A DNA stretch of 64,000 nt, from contig CP071499.1 of NCBI GenBank assembly GCA_017354895.1, forward strand, positions 3,410,001 to 3,474,000, written 5' to 3'. A model generated the notes under the pieces. That model saw nothing but the letters and a program-made list of their open reading frames with translations. It ran no database searches and was not told the DNA's origin. The first letter of the stretch is position 1; each line of letters starts with the position of its first letter. This document shows, piece after piece, positions 33,501 to 45,884 of the stretch. A program made the position numbers and the translations under genes. Origin of the DNA: Podospora comata. Its lineage: Eukaryota; Ascomycota; Sordariomycetes; Sordariales; Podosporaceae.

Positions 33501-36500
33501 CCGTCCAGACGCGTTGGGAATCGATGAACTCGGCCTCCCATGGAATGATGTAGCGGAAGATGTTGGGAATAAGGGTTTCCTCGTCGTGAGACATGCCGGC
33601 ACGGTAATGAGTGACCCCGACATCGGTCTGCTTGGACCATCGCTTATCGCTCGTTGGGATCAAGATGTGAGACCCAGAGATCATACCCAGACCACCAAGC
33701 TCTTTGGGGGTATAAAATACAGCAGGCGGGAACCGCGACGGCATCTTTGAGTTGAGGCCAATCTTGACTCGGGTTTGGATCTTAGTCTCACACTTGACAA
33801 TTGTGTCAAGTAGATTGACAGTCGAAACAGCAGCCTCGCGGTAGTACGTGAAGAGAGCGATCAAGGCAGTGTTCCACTTGTTGGCAATCTTGGTGAACGT
33901 GGTTGAGCCCGAGGACATGAGGATTTGGCGAATGCGGTTGTTGAACTTCTGAATGTCATCCTCGGTAACCTGCAAAAAGGCGTGGGCGGTGCGCTCCTTG
34001 GTGGCGTTATTCACCAGTGACCAAACGCTGTCCTTGACGGGAAACTCGTCATTCTGGTTGCGAATCTTGGGCAAAATGCGCACCTCGAAGCCGCACATTG
34101 AGAACAGGAGGTTTGGGTTGTCCTTGCTGTAGACACTTGCAAATGTGTCTTCCCACTCGATGGTCGTAACGGATCTTGGTAGTCGATTCTTCAGATCCCA
34201 AAAGACAGCCCTGCCGAGGTTGACATCATGTCTCATCAAGCGCATGCGAGAATCTCTCGGCCAGCATTTCTTGCTCTTGTACCCGATGACATTCTCAAAA
34301 TTTGGATCCGGTTGTTCGGTAAGAAACCGCTGGATGAGGTCGCGCGATTCGTCAGCCGTGAAGCGGAGAAAGACCCAAATTTTGTCAATGTATCTGGTGT
34401 ACAGTCTAATGGGGTGTCTCGTCTCCGTGTCGCGATCCTGGAACTGGAGGAAATCGTTGGGGCTTTGAGGCGGGCCGGCAATCTCGCTGGCGCGCTGAGG
34501 CCCCAGGAGTAGAAGGTCGAGAATCAGCCCATAATACTGGAAAACAAACGCCGAAAACTGAAGGCCACGAATCATGCCGTAACTATTGACATGGCTCATG
34601 TCTTTATAGGTCAGTGTGACGTTGTTCTTGGCTGTAATGTAGTCGGCCAAATTGTGGTCCATGATGAGGCGAAGTAGCGAATTGAGCAACGTGAGCTCGA
34701 TCTTCTCGTACACCTTGGACAAGGAGGTCTCGATCATGACGTTGCACTCCCCATTTGTGGTTTCCCAGACTTGGTCGAGATTGTTGATACCTTGAGCCCA
34801 CTTGTACACAAGGAGAGGAGGGACCTCAGAGTCCGACGGCTTGATCCAAGCAGGAAAAAGGTGACGCTGGTCGGCTTGATACCAGAGATACTGATCCAGG
34901 TAGGCATCGCTGATCTTCTCAATGGGCTCAATGTCGTACACAGGGTTGATGGTGCTATAATTGTCGTTCATATCAATGCCCACCTCCTTGAAGGCCCGCT
35001 GCGTCAAGAGGAAGCGCTTGATCCGCTCGAGAGTAGTTCCGGGGCTGTCGTATGCCTGTTCAATAAGGGCCAGCTCTTCTCTTTGGCTCTGGTTAAGTCT
35101 CCCCTTGGTGGAGTAGGCTTCGCGGAGACGCTCGAGGGCCAAGATGAGGATCTTGGTATCATGCTTGTAGGAAACACTCGGGAAAGGAATAGGGGAGAAC
35201 TTGCGAGACTCGAGCCAATGCACAGTGGTCGTATAGATGGCCACGGCCTCCTCGGAGGATACATACGGTCCATCTTTCATATGGTTGTGTTGCCTTTCCT
35301 GCTCAGCCTTGAGCCAGAGACGGGTAAGGCGGCCGACGTTCTTCTTGGCGACGGTCTTGTCCACGGTGGCACCCCTTCTGATGCGCTCTCTGTTGTAGTG
35401 AGCAACCGAGACCCACCAGTCAGCCTTGGACTTGACATATCTGAGGATGATGTTCTCAATAGCAGCAGGCAATCCTGGGACCTTCCACGGAATATTGCTC
35501 TTCCAGCACCTCCAGGCCTCAGAGAGATGCTGTAACACGGTGTTGACCTTGTTTTGTTTGATACCCTCGGGCATCATATCCATCAGGTCCGCCATGACCG
35601 AAGCCCGAAGCTCGAGATCGAAATGTGACTCGACACGCTGCTTCGTGACGGTCTTGGCAACGCCTTTGCTGTGGCGGCCTTCAAACTGACGAGACAGCAA
35701 ATTTCCAAGCCAGCGCTCCAGCAAGGGGATAATACCGCGCATGAAAAACAGCCAGACTCTCCAGGCAGGAGCCCAGAAACCGCAGCCAGGACCTTTGCCA
35801 ACAGGGCCCGCGTTAAACCGGTAGTAGATCAAGTGCTTCAAATCCTTGCAAGAGCGAATCTGGTGCATGAGCTTGTACTTGTATCGATACATTCCCGTCA
35901 GCTGTCCCACATGGTTGAACGCATAGAGGATACCATCGGCGAGCTGAAATGCGTCAATGTTACCCAGCCGGTATTGCACTTGGGCATCGACAATGAGCTT
36001 GGTGAGCCGCAAGATCTCTCGCATTAGATGAAAGGCGTTTCCAAATCTCGACTTTTTACGCTCCTTGGTGGTGAGAGTCTTGACGGGCTTCAGGTTGAAA
36101 TTGTAATCAAGATGAAGATAGGTAAGGTTCTTGCGATGAATCAACAAGTTGAGCATGTTGAACCCTTGGCGACAGACTTGAAGACCTGCCTCTACCCAGT
36201 CGATGGTTGTCTGCTGGAAGAACTTAGTCTGCTTCAAGGACCTGAGCAAGCTTTGCTTTTGCAACGACTTGGGCTTCTTCTTGTGAAGCTCGTTGAGGAC
36301 GTACGTCTTCAAAAGCTTCTGGTATGAGACGCGAACCTTCACAGGCTGCTTTGGTGGACAGTGTTCGAGGTACCAGTGCTTGATCAGAGGAACATCTTGA
36401 GCCCGGACCATACGCCCAGAGCGACGGTCAAATGGAAACGGTGCCCACCACAGTTCTATCGCAGATGCTGTGTCGTCTGTATAAAGCTCCTCGTCGGCCA

Positions 36501-37767
36501 TGAACGGCTCAACACCCACGGGAAGCTCGAACTCCTCCTCTTCTGGCTCCTCGTTGCTGCCCTGGCCAAAAAGTTCGTCTTCATGACTGATGGTGAGGTT
36601 CTTCGGCGCCACGGCCCGAGATGAGATGGGGTTGATGCTGGTGTCGAAGTAGAATGCAGGGAGATTGTGGTCCTCTGTTCGGGTGTACACTACCTGAGGA
36701 TGCGAATGCCAGGAAAGGTGGACGCTGCGCGGGAGAGCATTGTAAAGATAGGGATAGGACACTCGACATTCAGTTCGGATGGGGTTTCTGAAAATGATGC
36801 GGTCCATGGCGTTGAACTCGCCGAAATCCTCGTCATTGGGGTCGATATCTTTGTAAAGTGGCTCAAAGCGAGGACCGCCAGGCAGCGCAACATTCAAGGC
36901 TTTGGCCGTGAGAAAGCTCTTGAGCTCGAAGAGATAAAAGTAATTCTGATCAACAACCTCAGATACCAAAGGACGACTGAGCCGATATAAGCTCGCCATT
37001 TGTGGCAGTGTGAGGTTCCATGTCTTGTAGCTTGGGCCATTGACATGTGTCGTGTCCAGGAGAGGTTGATGGTCATAAAACCATTCGTACACAGCAGCCT
37101 CTTCGTCTTCGTCGAGCTCCATCTGGATCGGCTCCAGCGGTTCGACATCCTCGATGTTCTCGGACCAAGAAAGGGGTGGCTCTTCGTCGTCAAACGGAGG
37201 GAACCGCATCCGTTTGAACAGTCTTCGATCGCTCTTCTCCTTGCGCATGGTCGTCCACATAGTAGCCCACTGTGCAAAAAATACGGGTTCGATGACGCGT
37301 GGAATCTCATTGACAAGCGTCAGGCAACCATTGACATGGTAGAGCACCTTGACCTCCCTCGCTGATTCCCAAGGCATCGGCATGTTCTCGAGCAACTTCA
37401 AAACTGCATGAGGCATGAATTTCAGCGCGCCAAGATAGCTTCGCTTGTCATTGGTGTACTTCTTCTGCGAGACATCGCCGATATCCTTCACAATCTTACG
37501 CAGGTGTTCCGGCGGCATATCGGCCTTTTGCGTCTCCACGAAGCCACCCTTCCGCTTCTCGCTAAACCGATTGCGCTGGTCCCGAAGCCATTCCTTCTTC
37601 TTTTGGGCAAACTTGGCAATCTGAGGGTTCGTGGGAGGCTGGTATCCGGGGGGAGGTGGTGCCGGAATAGCAGGCGGCGGAGGAAGTGAGGACGGCGGTC
37701 CGGGGGGCGGCGGCGGAGGGGGTGGAGGCGGAGGACCCCATCCGGGGGGAGGAGGAGGGAAAGACAT
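30595..37767 (-). CDS. prp8: Prp8, U5 snRNP core spliceosome protein
   Basis: Minus-strand exons 37767-33131 and 33073-30595, separated by a 57-bp intron (33074-33130; donor GTGCGT, branch TACTAAC, acceptor CCCAG), join in frame to 2371 residues, the usual length of Prp8 (about 2300-2400). The N-terminus has the variable polyproline stretch; then come the long conserved core ([33 protein letters not shown]; reverse-transcriptase-like, linker and endonuclease-like regions), the RNase H-like region and the C-terminal Jab1/MPN domain ([34 protein letters not shown]). The exon join restores the conserved [20 protein letters not shown] segment. Prp8 forms the scaffold around the catalytic RNA core in the nucleus. 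The C-terminal tail after HRPIHF is longer than usual and ends WVDRQDNFA. Confidence 0.97.
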
Positions 37768-38679
37768 CTCTATACGGCCTCAGGAGGGATTCTCGGATGG
37801 AGGTTGAGAGGGAAGGATGAAGATCGCCTTGTTGGCGTTCGTGGCCGTCGGTAACTTTGTCTATCACAGTGGTCGAAGATTGTCCGCTGCTAAAGGAGAT
37901 GGAGTGTGGGTGTTTCTCTTATTATGACGTCCGCATTTCCGGGCAGGAGAGAGAAAGCGACAATCCCTCAGCGGCTCACGGCGATTAGTAGCGTGATGTG
38001 AGGTTGGTTGTTTTGTTGGTGAAGCCAGAAATTGGCTGTCGCCTTGGTTTAGAAAATCTCGGACTGGAACAGCTCTTCGCGACGGCGAGAACAGCGCGCG
38101 AAACTGCTGCTAGCGCGCCCGGGTCCCTGTCAGCCGTCCCGTCTGTGCCAAGCCCCCCGTTTGAAGCCACCGTTGCCCCGATAAATGCAGACCGTACAGG
38201 TATGTCTGCGATGGATGCACGTGCGGGGTCAGCTGACCTGTCTCAGTGGCGGGCTGGATGGGCTTGACTCACAGGCCAGAGCCCCACAAGAACAATATTT
38301 GGAGAGCTCTTTCACTTCTACGGCTTGCACGATTCCGGCCGACTTGCGCAAAAATCTCACGAGTGCCAATCCCCAGGTGTTGTCGTTTAGAACTGCTGCA
38401 GGTGCCAGTCATAAAAAGTAGGGACGAGGCCCAAAGAGCAGCTCCATTAGTTTCGAGTCTGTCACAGCGCTCCGCTCCAGACGAGACAGCATTCGCTAGC
38501 CCCAAATTCGCCCCACCAGAAAATCACCATTCACCGAAAATTAATTATCGAACCCCTCCAACCCGTCAGACTTTTGCTGTGCATCGCCGGCAACCCACGA
38601 TCGCCCTTGCGCAAAGTTATTCTCGATCTCCGATCTCACCACCCCCGAAGGATAACTTTTTTGACGACTAACCGCAACC
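37768..38679. promoter_or_regulatory. Divergent promoter region between prp8 and the eIF3c gene
   Basis: 912 bp between two divergent housekeeping start codons; no coding sequence recognised. It should contain both promoters and leaders. Confidence 0.5.
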
Positions 38680-41382
38680 ATGTCTCGCTTCTTCCGCGGC
38701 GGTGACGACAGCTCGAGCGAGAGCAGCTCTGAGGAGGAGGAGCTGTACTCCACTTCTGAGGACGAGGAGGAGCAGGAGGAGCAGGAGGAGTCTTCTGAGG
38801 AGGAGGAGGAGGATGAGGAGTCCTCCAGCGACGATGAGGCCGGTCCTGCCAAGAAGGGTCTGTCTCGCTTCTTGCTTGACCAAGCATCCTCCGACAGCGA
38901 AGAGAGCGAGGAGGAGGGGACAACAAAGGTCAAGAGCGCCAAGGACAAGAGACATGACGAACTCGAGGCGACCATCTCCCTTATTCAGAACGGCCAGAAG
39001 ATCAATGACTGGGGCTCTATTGCGAATGGTTTGTGGTTGCTTGCCCATCTTGTCGCTCGTCTGCTAACATGTAGCCAGAATTCGACAAGCTCAACCGTCA
39101 AGTCGTCAAGCTCCAGGATGGCGGCATGGCGCCGAAGAGCTACATCAAGTGCATTGCGGAGTTGGAGGACTTTATGAATGAGACCCTTGCCAAGCAGAAG
39201 GTCACCCCCAAGAAGATGAACGCCACCAACGCCCGTGGTCTCAACGCCGTGAAGCAACGCGTCAAGAAGAACAACAAGGATTACCAGAGCCAGATCGATG
39301 CTTTCCGAAAAGACAGCGATGCCTTCATGGAATCCGATGACGAGGTCGCCCCCCCACCCAAACCATCCGCCGACAAGTTGCGTGTCAAGGAAACTTATAT
39401 TCCCGAGGCGGCTGATGAGGATGAAGACAAGGGCTTTGCCCGGGTCGACAAGCGTGGAAAGGCCATGCCCTTCTCTCCAGAGAGCATCCTCAAGCATCTC
39501 CGCGCCATTCTGGAGTCAAGAGGCAGGAAGAACACCGATCGTATCGAGCAAATCAAGATCATGGAGGAGCTCAGCAAGGTGGCCAACACCCCCTACCTCA
39601 AGATCAGAGTTCTCCAGGCTCTTGTATCTGCCCGGTATGATCTCGGTGCTGGTGCCGGAAATGTGATGCCCCTTGAGCACTGGAAGGCGGCTGAGAAGGA
39701 GCTGTCTGCCTTGCTCAAGATTCTCGAGACCGAGAAGGATCACGTTGTGATTGAGAATGCTGAGGAGTGGGATGATGATGACAAGCAACCAACCCTTGCC
39801 GCTGGTGAGAGCTATATCAAGATCCCCGGCAGCATCGTGTCGTATATCGAGCGTCTTGATGATGAGCTCACCCGCTCCCTTCAGGCCATCGACCCTCACA
39901 CGTCTGAATACATTGAGCGGTTGACCGACGAGGGATCTCTGTACAACATTGTTCTGCAAGGTCTCCTGTACTACGAGACCATCCGCAAAGACGCCTCGCT
40001 CGAAGTTCCCCAGGAGAGTCTCAACAGAATCATGCAAAGACGCCTGGATCATGTGTACTTCAAGGTATGGACCTTTCAGGCCCCGTCCAGTGTAATGCCT
40101 ATTTGCTAACGAAAAATAGCCAGCTCAAGTCATCAAAATCTTGGAAGAGAACGCCTGGAAGCAGGTCTCTGCGGGCGTCGACTCCGCCATCACGCCCCGT
40201 AATAAGTCGGAGGATGCCAGCCAACTCGTCAACGTCCTTTGCAACTACCTTTTCGAGCACAGCGAAGGCATTATCCGTGCCCGCGCCATGCTCTGCCAGG
40301 TCTACTTCTTGGCGTTGCACGATGAGTACTACAAGGCCCGTGACATGATGCTCACATCTCACTTGCAGGAGAGCATTTCCAACTTCGACATTGCCACCCA
40401 AATTCTCTACAACCGTACCCTTGTTCAAGTTGGTCTCTGCGCCTTCCGCAAGGGTCTCGTGTATGACGCCCAAAACACTCTCCAAGAGATTTGCGGCAGC
40501 GGGCGTCAAAAGGAGCTTCTTGCCCAGGGTGTCATGATTCAGCGCTTCAACCAAGTTTCTCCCGAGCAAGAGCGCCTTGAGAAACAACGGCAGCTACCCT
40601 TCCACATGCACATCAACCTTGAGCTCTTGGAGTGTGTGTACTTGACCTGCAGCATGCTTCTTGAGATCCCGCTGTTGGCTCAGACTGGTTCGTCTCCCGA
40701 TATCAAGAAGCGCGTCATCAGCAAGACATATCGCCGTATGCTCGAGTACCATGAGCGCCAAATCTTTACCGGCCCTCCCGAGAACACCCGCGACCACGTC
40801 ATGCAGGCGTCCAAGGCCCTCGCGGCTGGTGAGTGGAAGAAGGCTACGCACTTCATCCACAGCATCAAGATCTGGGAGCTCATGCCAAGCGCCGAGGACA
40901 TCAAGACGATGCTCGCTAAGCAGATTCAGGAGGAGGGTCTGCGCACTTACCTGTTCACATATGCGCCCTTCTATGACACACTGGCCATCTCCACATTGAG
41001 CACCATGTTTGAGCTCGACTCCAGGAAGGTGGCTGCCGTTGTCAGCAAGATGATCAGCCACGAGGAGCTCGCGGCTGCCCTCGATCAGGTCACCGAGACC
41101 GTCATCTTCCGCAAGGGCGTAGAGCTCAGCCGTCTGCAGAGCTTGGCCCTGGCTCTCTCAGACAAGGCGAGCTCGCTCATCGAGACCAACGAGCGCACAC
41201 TGGAGCAGCGGACACAAGGATCGGCCAATGCCTTCAGCAGGAAGGATGGTCAACGAGGTGGTCAGCGGGGCGGTGGCCAACGGGGTGGCAGAGGCGGGGC
41301 GCGGACTGGAGGAAACGCTCAGCGACAGGCTGGTGGCACCCAGTTTACGGGTGGTGCTCTGGGTGCTGCGGTCCGCGGTTAA
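38680..41382 (+). CDS. nip1: Translation initiation factor eIF3 subunit c (Nip1)
   Basis: Exons 38680-39028, 39079-40064 and 40120-41382 (introns of 50 and 55 bp, donors GTTTGT and GTATGG) join in frame to 865 residues, typical for eIF3c. The start [14 protein letters not shown] is the family hallmark, followed by a Ser/Asp/Glu tract. The middle is the TPR/PCI helical solenoid with conserved stretches (MILASHRRM-like region; [44 protein letters not shown]). The PCI winged helix lies near residues 700-780, and the tail is RGG-like ([13 protein letters not shown]). The subunit nucleates the eIF3 core and binds eIF1 and eIF5 on the 40S subunit in the cytoplasm. The first intron lies right after the acidic N-terminus. 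Confidence 0.96.
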
Positions 41383-42121
41383 GGTTGTCACGATGGGTAT
41401 ACATGGTTTTCGTTGCGCTATTGCATTGGGCTTGGCATGTTACGTATCAAAAATGGTCTCGGGGTGCGTTTAGGTGTTGCACCACGTTTAGATCATAGGC
41501 AGGCAGTCAAGAATCGTGGGGCTTTTAATATTTGACTCAATGTCTTTTCTTGTGACTTGTTTCCAACTGTATGGTGGTATTGTTTTTTAATGTTTGCCGG
41601 CATGGATGTCTCACTCAAAAACGATGTCGAGGACGGCAAAGCAATAGGAAGTTGAGTAATTGGCTGATGCCTTGTCTGGAATTTACCAAGTAATTAGATA
41701 CGGATTCATGACCTTAGTGTAGTCTTGCGAGGGTATAAAGGGCACGCTGCTGTCTCCTCCTGAAATACCCTCACAACAGCATATTACCAACTACTACCGT
41801 AAAGGTTACACGGGGTCTATTCAAAGCACCGAGGGCACAGAAAATGATGAAATAATGGCAGAGGCTTGGAGAAATCAGCAAGGCAAACAGAAGGTCATAA
41901 TCAAGATGACACGGGCTTTTTGGGTGGCTACTTCAGTAGCACCTTCTTTTGATTCTTTCTTTCATCAACTGTAGTCGTGCCAAAGGCAACATGTGACAAA
42001 CGCAAGAATATGGAGACCAGGCAATCCCACGCCGTTCCCCTCGTAGTTGTCAACGCCACAGTGAAACCCAGATATGAACCAAGTCCAGCCCGAAAAATGC
42101 AACCACCGCTGTCCCAATAAC
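41383..42121. other. Convergent 3' flanks of the eIF3c and uS11 genes
   Basis: 739 bp of non-coding sequence between convergent stop codons. No further gene seen. Confidence 0.5.
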
Positions 42122-42824
<703 letters not shown>

Positions 42825-43146
42825 TTTGACTGGTGATCCGGAAACTTGACCTGGGAATTTGCGGTTGTAGTTTCGAAGTGGACAATCCCCAGATATTCGG
42901 AATTTTTGGCAGGCAGTGGTGCGGTGAAGAGTCGCCGTGTGGAGTTTGGCGGTGTGGGAATGCAGAAAAGAGAGGTGCGGGGCCACAAATAATTTGCGAG
43001 TGGAAAGCCCTAAGTAACTCCGTACCGACCGCCCCACCCAAGCTCCCAATTCGCCAACCCTTTTTCTCGCGAACACCGCTGAAAATTCTTTCTCGCTGCT
43101 TCTTTGCAACGCATGACAACCTCCGCCGACGTCGACAACCGGAACA
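42825..43146. promoter_or_regulatory. Bidirectional promoter of the uS11 and uL30 genes with a Tbf1-type telobox
   Basis: The 322 bp between two divergent ribosomal protein start codons contains AGCCCTAA at 43006-43013, matching the ARCCCTAA element bound by Tbf1-like telobox factors in ribosomal protein promoters of several ascomycetes. A single central site would be shared by both genes. That it is bound here is inference. Confidence 0.6.
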
Positions 43147-44685
43147 ATGGCCGCTACGTATGCCTCACCCCCGATGTTTTCCTTCAGCCCTTGAATGGTA
43201 TCGTCGTGTATCGCTCGACGAGATTCTGCAGATTGGCGTGGTCCTCTCACTGGACGCTTTTCTCGACTCTGCCCTCGCAGACCGGGCATCGCTCCAGCTC
43301 GATCCCTCCCATGGTTCTCCCTCTTTCTTGCAAGCCTGGTGGTGTGTGGCCTGCGGACTGAGAGACGTCTCATGAGGTGTTGGGGATGAAGACTTGTCTC
43401 CTCCCTTAAAAACATTTGCCGTTTGGTGATGTGGTCCAAGCAAGCCTCATTGAGGCCTGTCAGGACCATAACCCTGCGCTCGCAAGCTCTTATTTGGACT
43501 TCGGTTCAGATTGTCGACAGATGGGGTTCTCTACACTGTGTACGGCTTGCAAGGGTCACTTCACACTCGAGCTCGCCCATCGACTGACATCAAACATCGA
43601 GTCAGCCACGAGAGAATGCCGCACTGAGGCAGCAGTTCTCCAACGGCGCTCTACCGCATACCTCGTGTATGTCCGGACCTCGTACTGATCTGTTGACTTT
43701 AGTTCCGTCCCCACCCAGAACGACATTCTCGTTCCCGAGACTCTCCTGAAGAAGCGCAAGTCGCAGGAGAAGGCCCGCGCTGAGCGCGCTGCCGAGCTCG
43801 AGAAGGCCAAGGCTGTAAGTTTTTATCTCTTTGTTTTGAGTCTGGAGGGGCGATATGATGCACAACAAACCTAGCGACTAGATACGTCAATGCTGTTGCT
43901 AAATTAACCATCTTTCGGGTCTGATCGAACCAATGGATGATGACATTTGTACTTTGGAGGCACACGTCGCGGACATTGTGCTAACTCATCTCTACAGGCC
44001 CGCAAGGAGAAGCGTGGTGTCATCTTCAAGCGTGCCGAGAAGTACGTTAAGGAGTACCGCGACACCGAGCGCGAGAAGATTCGCCTCCAGCGTGCTGCGA
44101 AGCAGGATGGTGCCTTCCACATCCCCGCTGAGGCCAAGTTGATCTTCATTGTCCGCATCAAGGGGTACGTTTCCACAAAGTGAAAATTATAACCATCTCT
44201 GAGCATTACTGACACGTCCACACAGTATCAACAAGATTGCCCCCAAGCCCCGCAAGATCCTTCAGCTTCTTCGTCTCCTCCAGATCAACAACGGTGTCTT
44301 CGTCCGCGTCACCAAGGCCACCGCTGAGATGATCAAGGTTGTCGAGCCGTGGGTTGCCTACGGTTACCCCAACCTCAAGAGCGTCAAGGAGCTCATCTAT
44401 AAGCGCGGATATGGCAAGGTCAACGGCCAGCGCATTGCCCTCACCGACAACAGTATCGTCGAGGAGAACCTTGGCAAGTACGGCATCATCTGTATCGAGG
44501 ATCTCATCCACGAGATCGTCACCGTTGGCCCCAACTTCAAGCAGGCTGCCAACTTCCTCTGGCCATTCAAGCTCAGCAACCCCAACGGTGGCTTCCGTCC
44601 CCGCAAGTTCAAGCACTTCATCGAGGGCGGTGACCTTGGCAACCGTGAGGAGCACATCAACGCTCTCATCCGCCAGATGAACTAA
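43147..44685 (+). CDS. rpl7: 60S ribosomal protein uL30 (L7), four exons, snoRNA host
   Basis: Exons 43147-43157, 43703-43814, 43998-44164 and 44226-44685 join in frame to 249 residues, as expected for L7. Exon 1 holds only 11 coding bases (Met-Ala-Ala plus two bases), followed by a 545-bp intron. The protein starts [23 protein letters not shown], has the basic N-terminal helix ([19 protein letters not shown]), the uL30 core ([28 protein letters not shown] split over an exon junction) and ends [12 protein letters not shown]. It binds 25S rRNA in the large subunit. Intron 2 (183 bp) contains a box C/D snoRNA candidate; budding yeast RPL7A and RPL7B also carry snoRNAs in their introns. Confidence 0.96.
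43847..43931 (+). ncRNA. Candidate intronic box C/D snoRNA (snR39b-like, guiding 25S rRNA methylation)
   Basis: Inside uL30 intron 2. Box C-like ATGATGC is at 43855-43861 (core TGATG intact, last base off consensus) and box D CTGA at 43921-43924. The 14 bases directly before box D (43907-43920, ACCATCTTTCGGGT) are a perfect antisense to the conserved 25S/28S segment ACCCGAAAGATGGT. By the D+5 rule the methylated base is the G of CCCGAAAG, the site served by snR39b in yeast (Gm805 as I recall it). The flanks can form a short terminal stem: GG/CC pairs, a tandem G-A mismatch, then CGA/TCG. Size and placement fit a C/D snoRNA released from a host intron. No clear C'/D' pair. Confidence 0.75.
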
Positions 44686-45020
44686 GTTGGGGGACTTTGA
44701 TAGTTTTGTGGTTTTGTCTTTGGTCATGGGAATTGGCATGGGTGCATGGCGTTAAATGGAAGCCGGGTTGGGTGGCTCCGGGGAATCAATACCACAACAC
44801 GAAGTCGTTCTTGCACACCACTCTTCCCACAGTTGAAGTAGATTGCCCCCTTACTGGCCAGGACACAGCCCAATTCTATGAAGCTGTTGCTCAATGTGTT
44901 TCCGCCCCCTGATATGAAGTGATTTGAACAACGTCCAGGCATTGATGTCTATTATTACATTGGTCTTCCCCAAATAAGTAGCCCGACATGCTTATCATTG
45001 CGCAATGCTCCCTGAGGCTA
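44686..45020. other. Convergent 3' flanks of the uL30 and isa2 genes
   Basis: 335 bp of non-coding sequence between convergent stops; nothing further recognised. Confidence 0.5.
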
Positions 45021-45884
45021 TCATATCTTTATGTCAAAGCTTGTGCCACACCCACAACTACTTGTAGCGAGAGGATTGTCCACGATTTTAAACTGCGATC
45101 CAATAAGTTCCATCGTAAAGTCCACCTTACTCCCCTTTAAAAGCTCAAGAGAAGGAGTGTCAAGAATGATTTTTGGAGCTGTCAAATCAGTTGGGGCACT
45201 CTCACCATCGGCTGCAAAGGTAAAGATAGTATCATCTTCTCCGATGGCGAATGTACTCTCTGCTGCCCCGTCGGTTGCCGAGGAGGAAGGCAGTGAAGGA
45301 GGAAGAGTGACCAGCTTCATCAGATATTGAAACCCATGACAGCCACCGGACTCTACTTGAATCCGAAGGGCGAGGTATGGGTTTGAGTCCTTGGCCATAA
45401 TCTCGGAGAGACGCTGTAAAATACCTCGTCAGAGGGAAGCTCAACGAGCCGGACTTGAATAGCAGGGACGAACCTTGGCTGCGCGCGGAGTGATCTCCAA
45501 CATCATTTCCTGGCCATCATCGTCCTTTTGGGGATTGAAGAGTGCACGGGTGGTACCGCTTGGGGGAGCGGTGGTGGCGGCAGACCGCGGCATCGTGGTT
45601 GTGAAGCTCCGTCTTGTGAGATTACCTCGGGGAGAGCAAGGACGCCATGATGATCTAGGACTCCTCGCGGCAATTTGGCTGGGGCCCGATTGGTGAGGTA
45701 TTTGGCGAGTGCGTGCAGTAGACACAGAGTGATGCGCCCGAGTTGGCCCAGAGGCGCTCCGCACTGGCAGAGGGAGGAGAAGATCGAGGATGGAGGGGGA
45801 GGTCGCGATGGCCCGGCGGCGCATGCTGAGCTGGATAAAGAGACTCGCGGTGGCGGGAGGGTTGACACAGTGCAGTGGTGGCAT
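45021..45884 (-). CDS. isa2: Mitochondrial iron-sulfur cluster assembly protein Isa2 (IscA family)
   Basis: Minus-strand exons 45884-45474 and 45413-45021 (60-bp intron, donor GTTCGT) join in frame to 267 residues. The first ~100 residues are Arg/Ser-rich and low in acidic residues, as in a mitochondrial targeting sequence. The A-type carrier domain carries the three conserved cysteines: Cys162 in SGGCHGFQY, and Cys257 and Cys259 in SSCGCGTSF near the C-terminus. An acidic, Ser-rich insertion between the two parts (about residues 175-205) is longer than in bacterial IscA, as in fungal Isa2. Isa1/Isa2 with Iba57 mature [4Fe-4S] clusters for aconitase, lipoate synthase and others in the matrix. 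Isa2 rather than Isa1 is favoured by the insertion; moderately sure. Confidence 0.88.
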
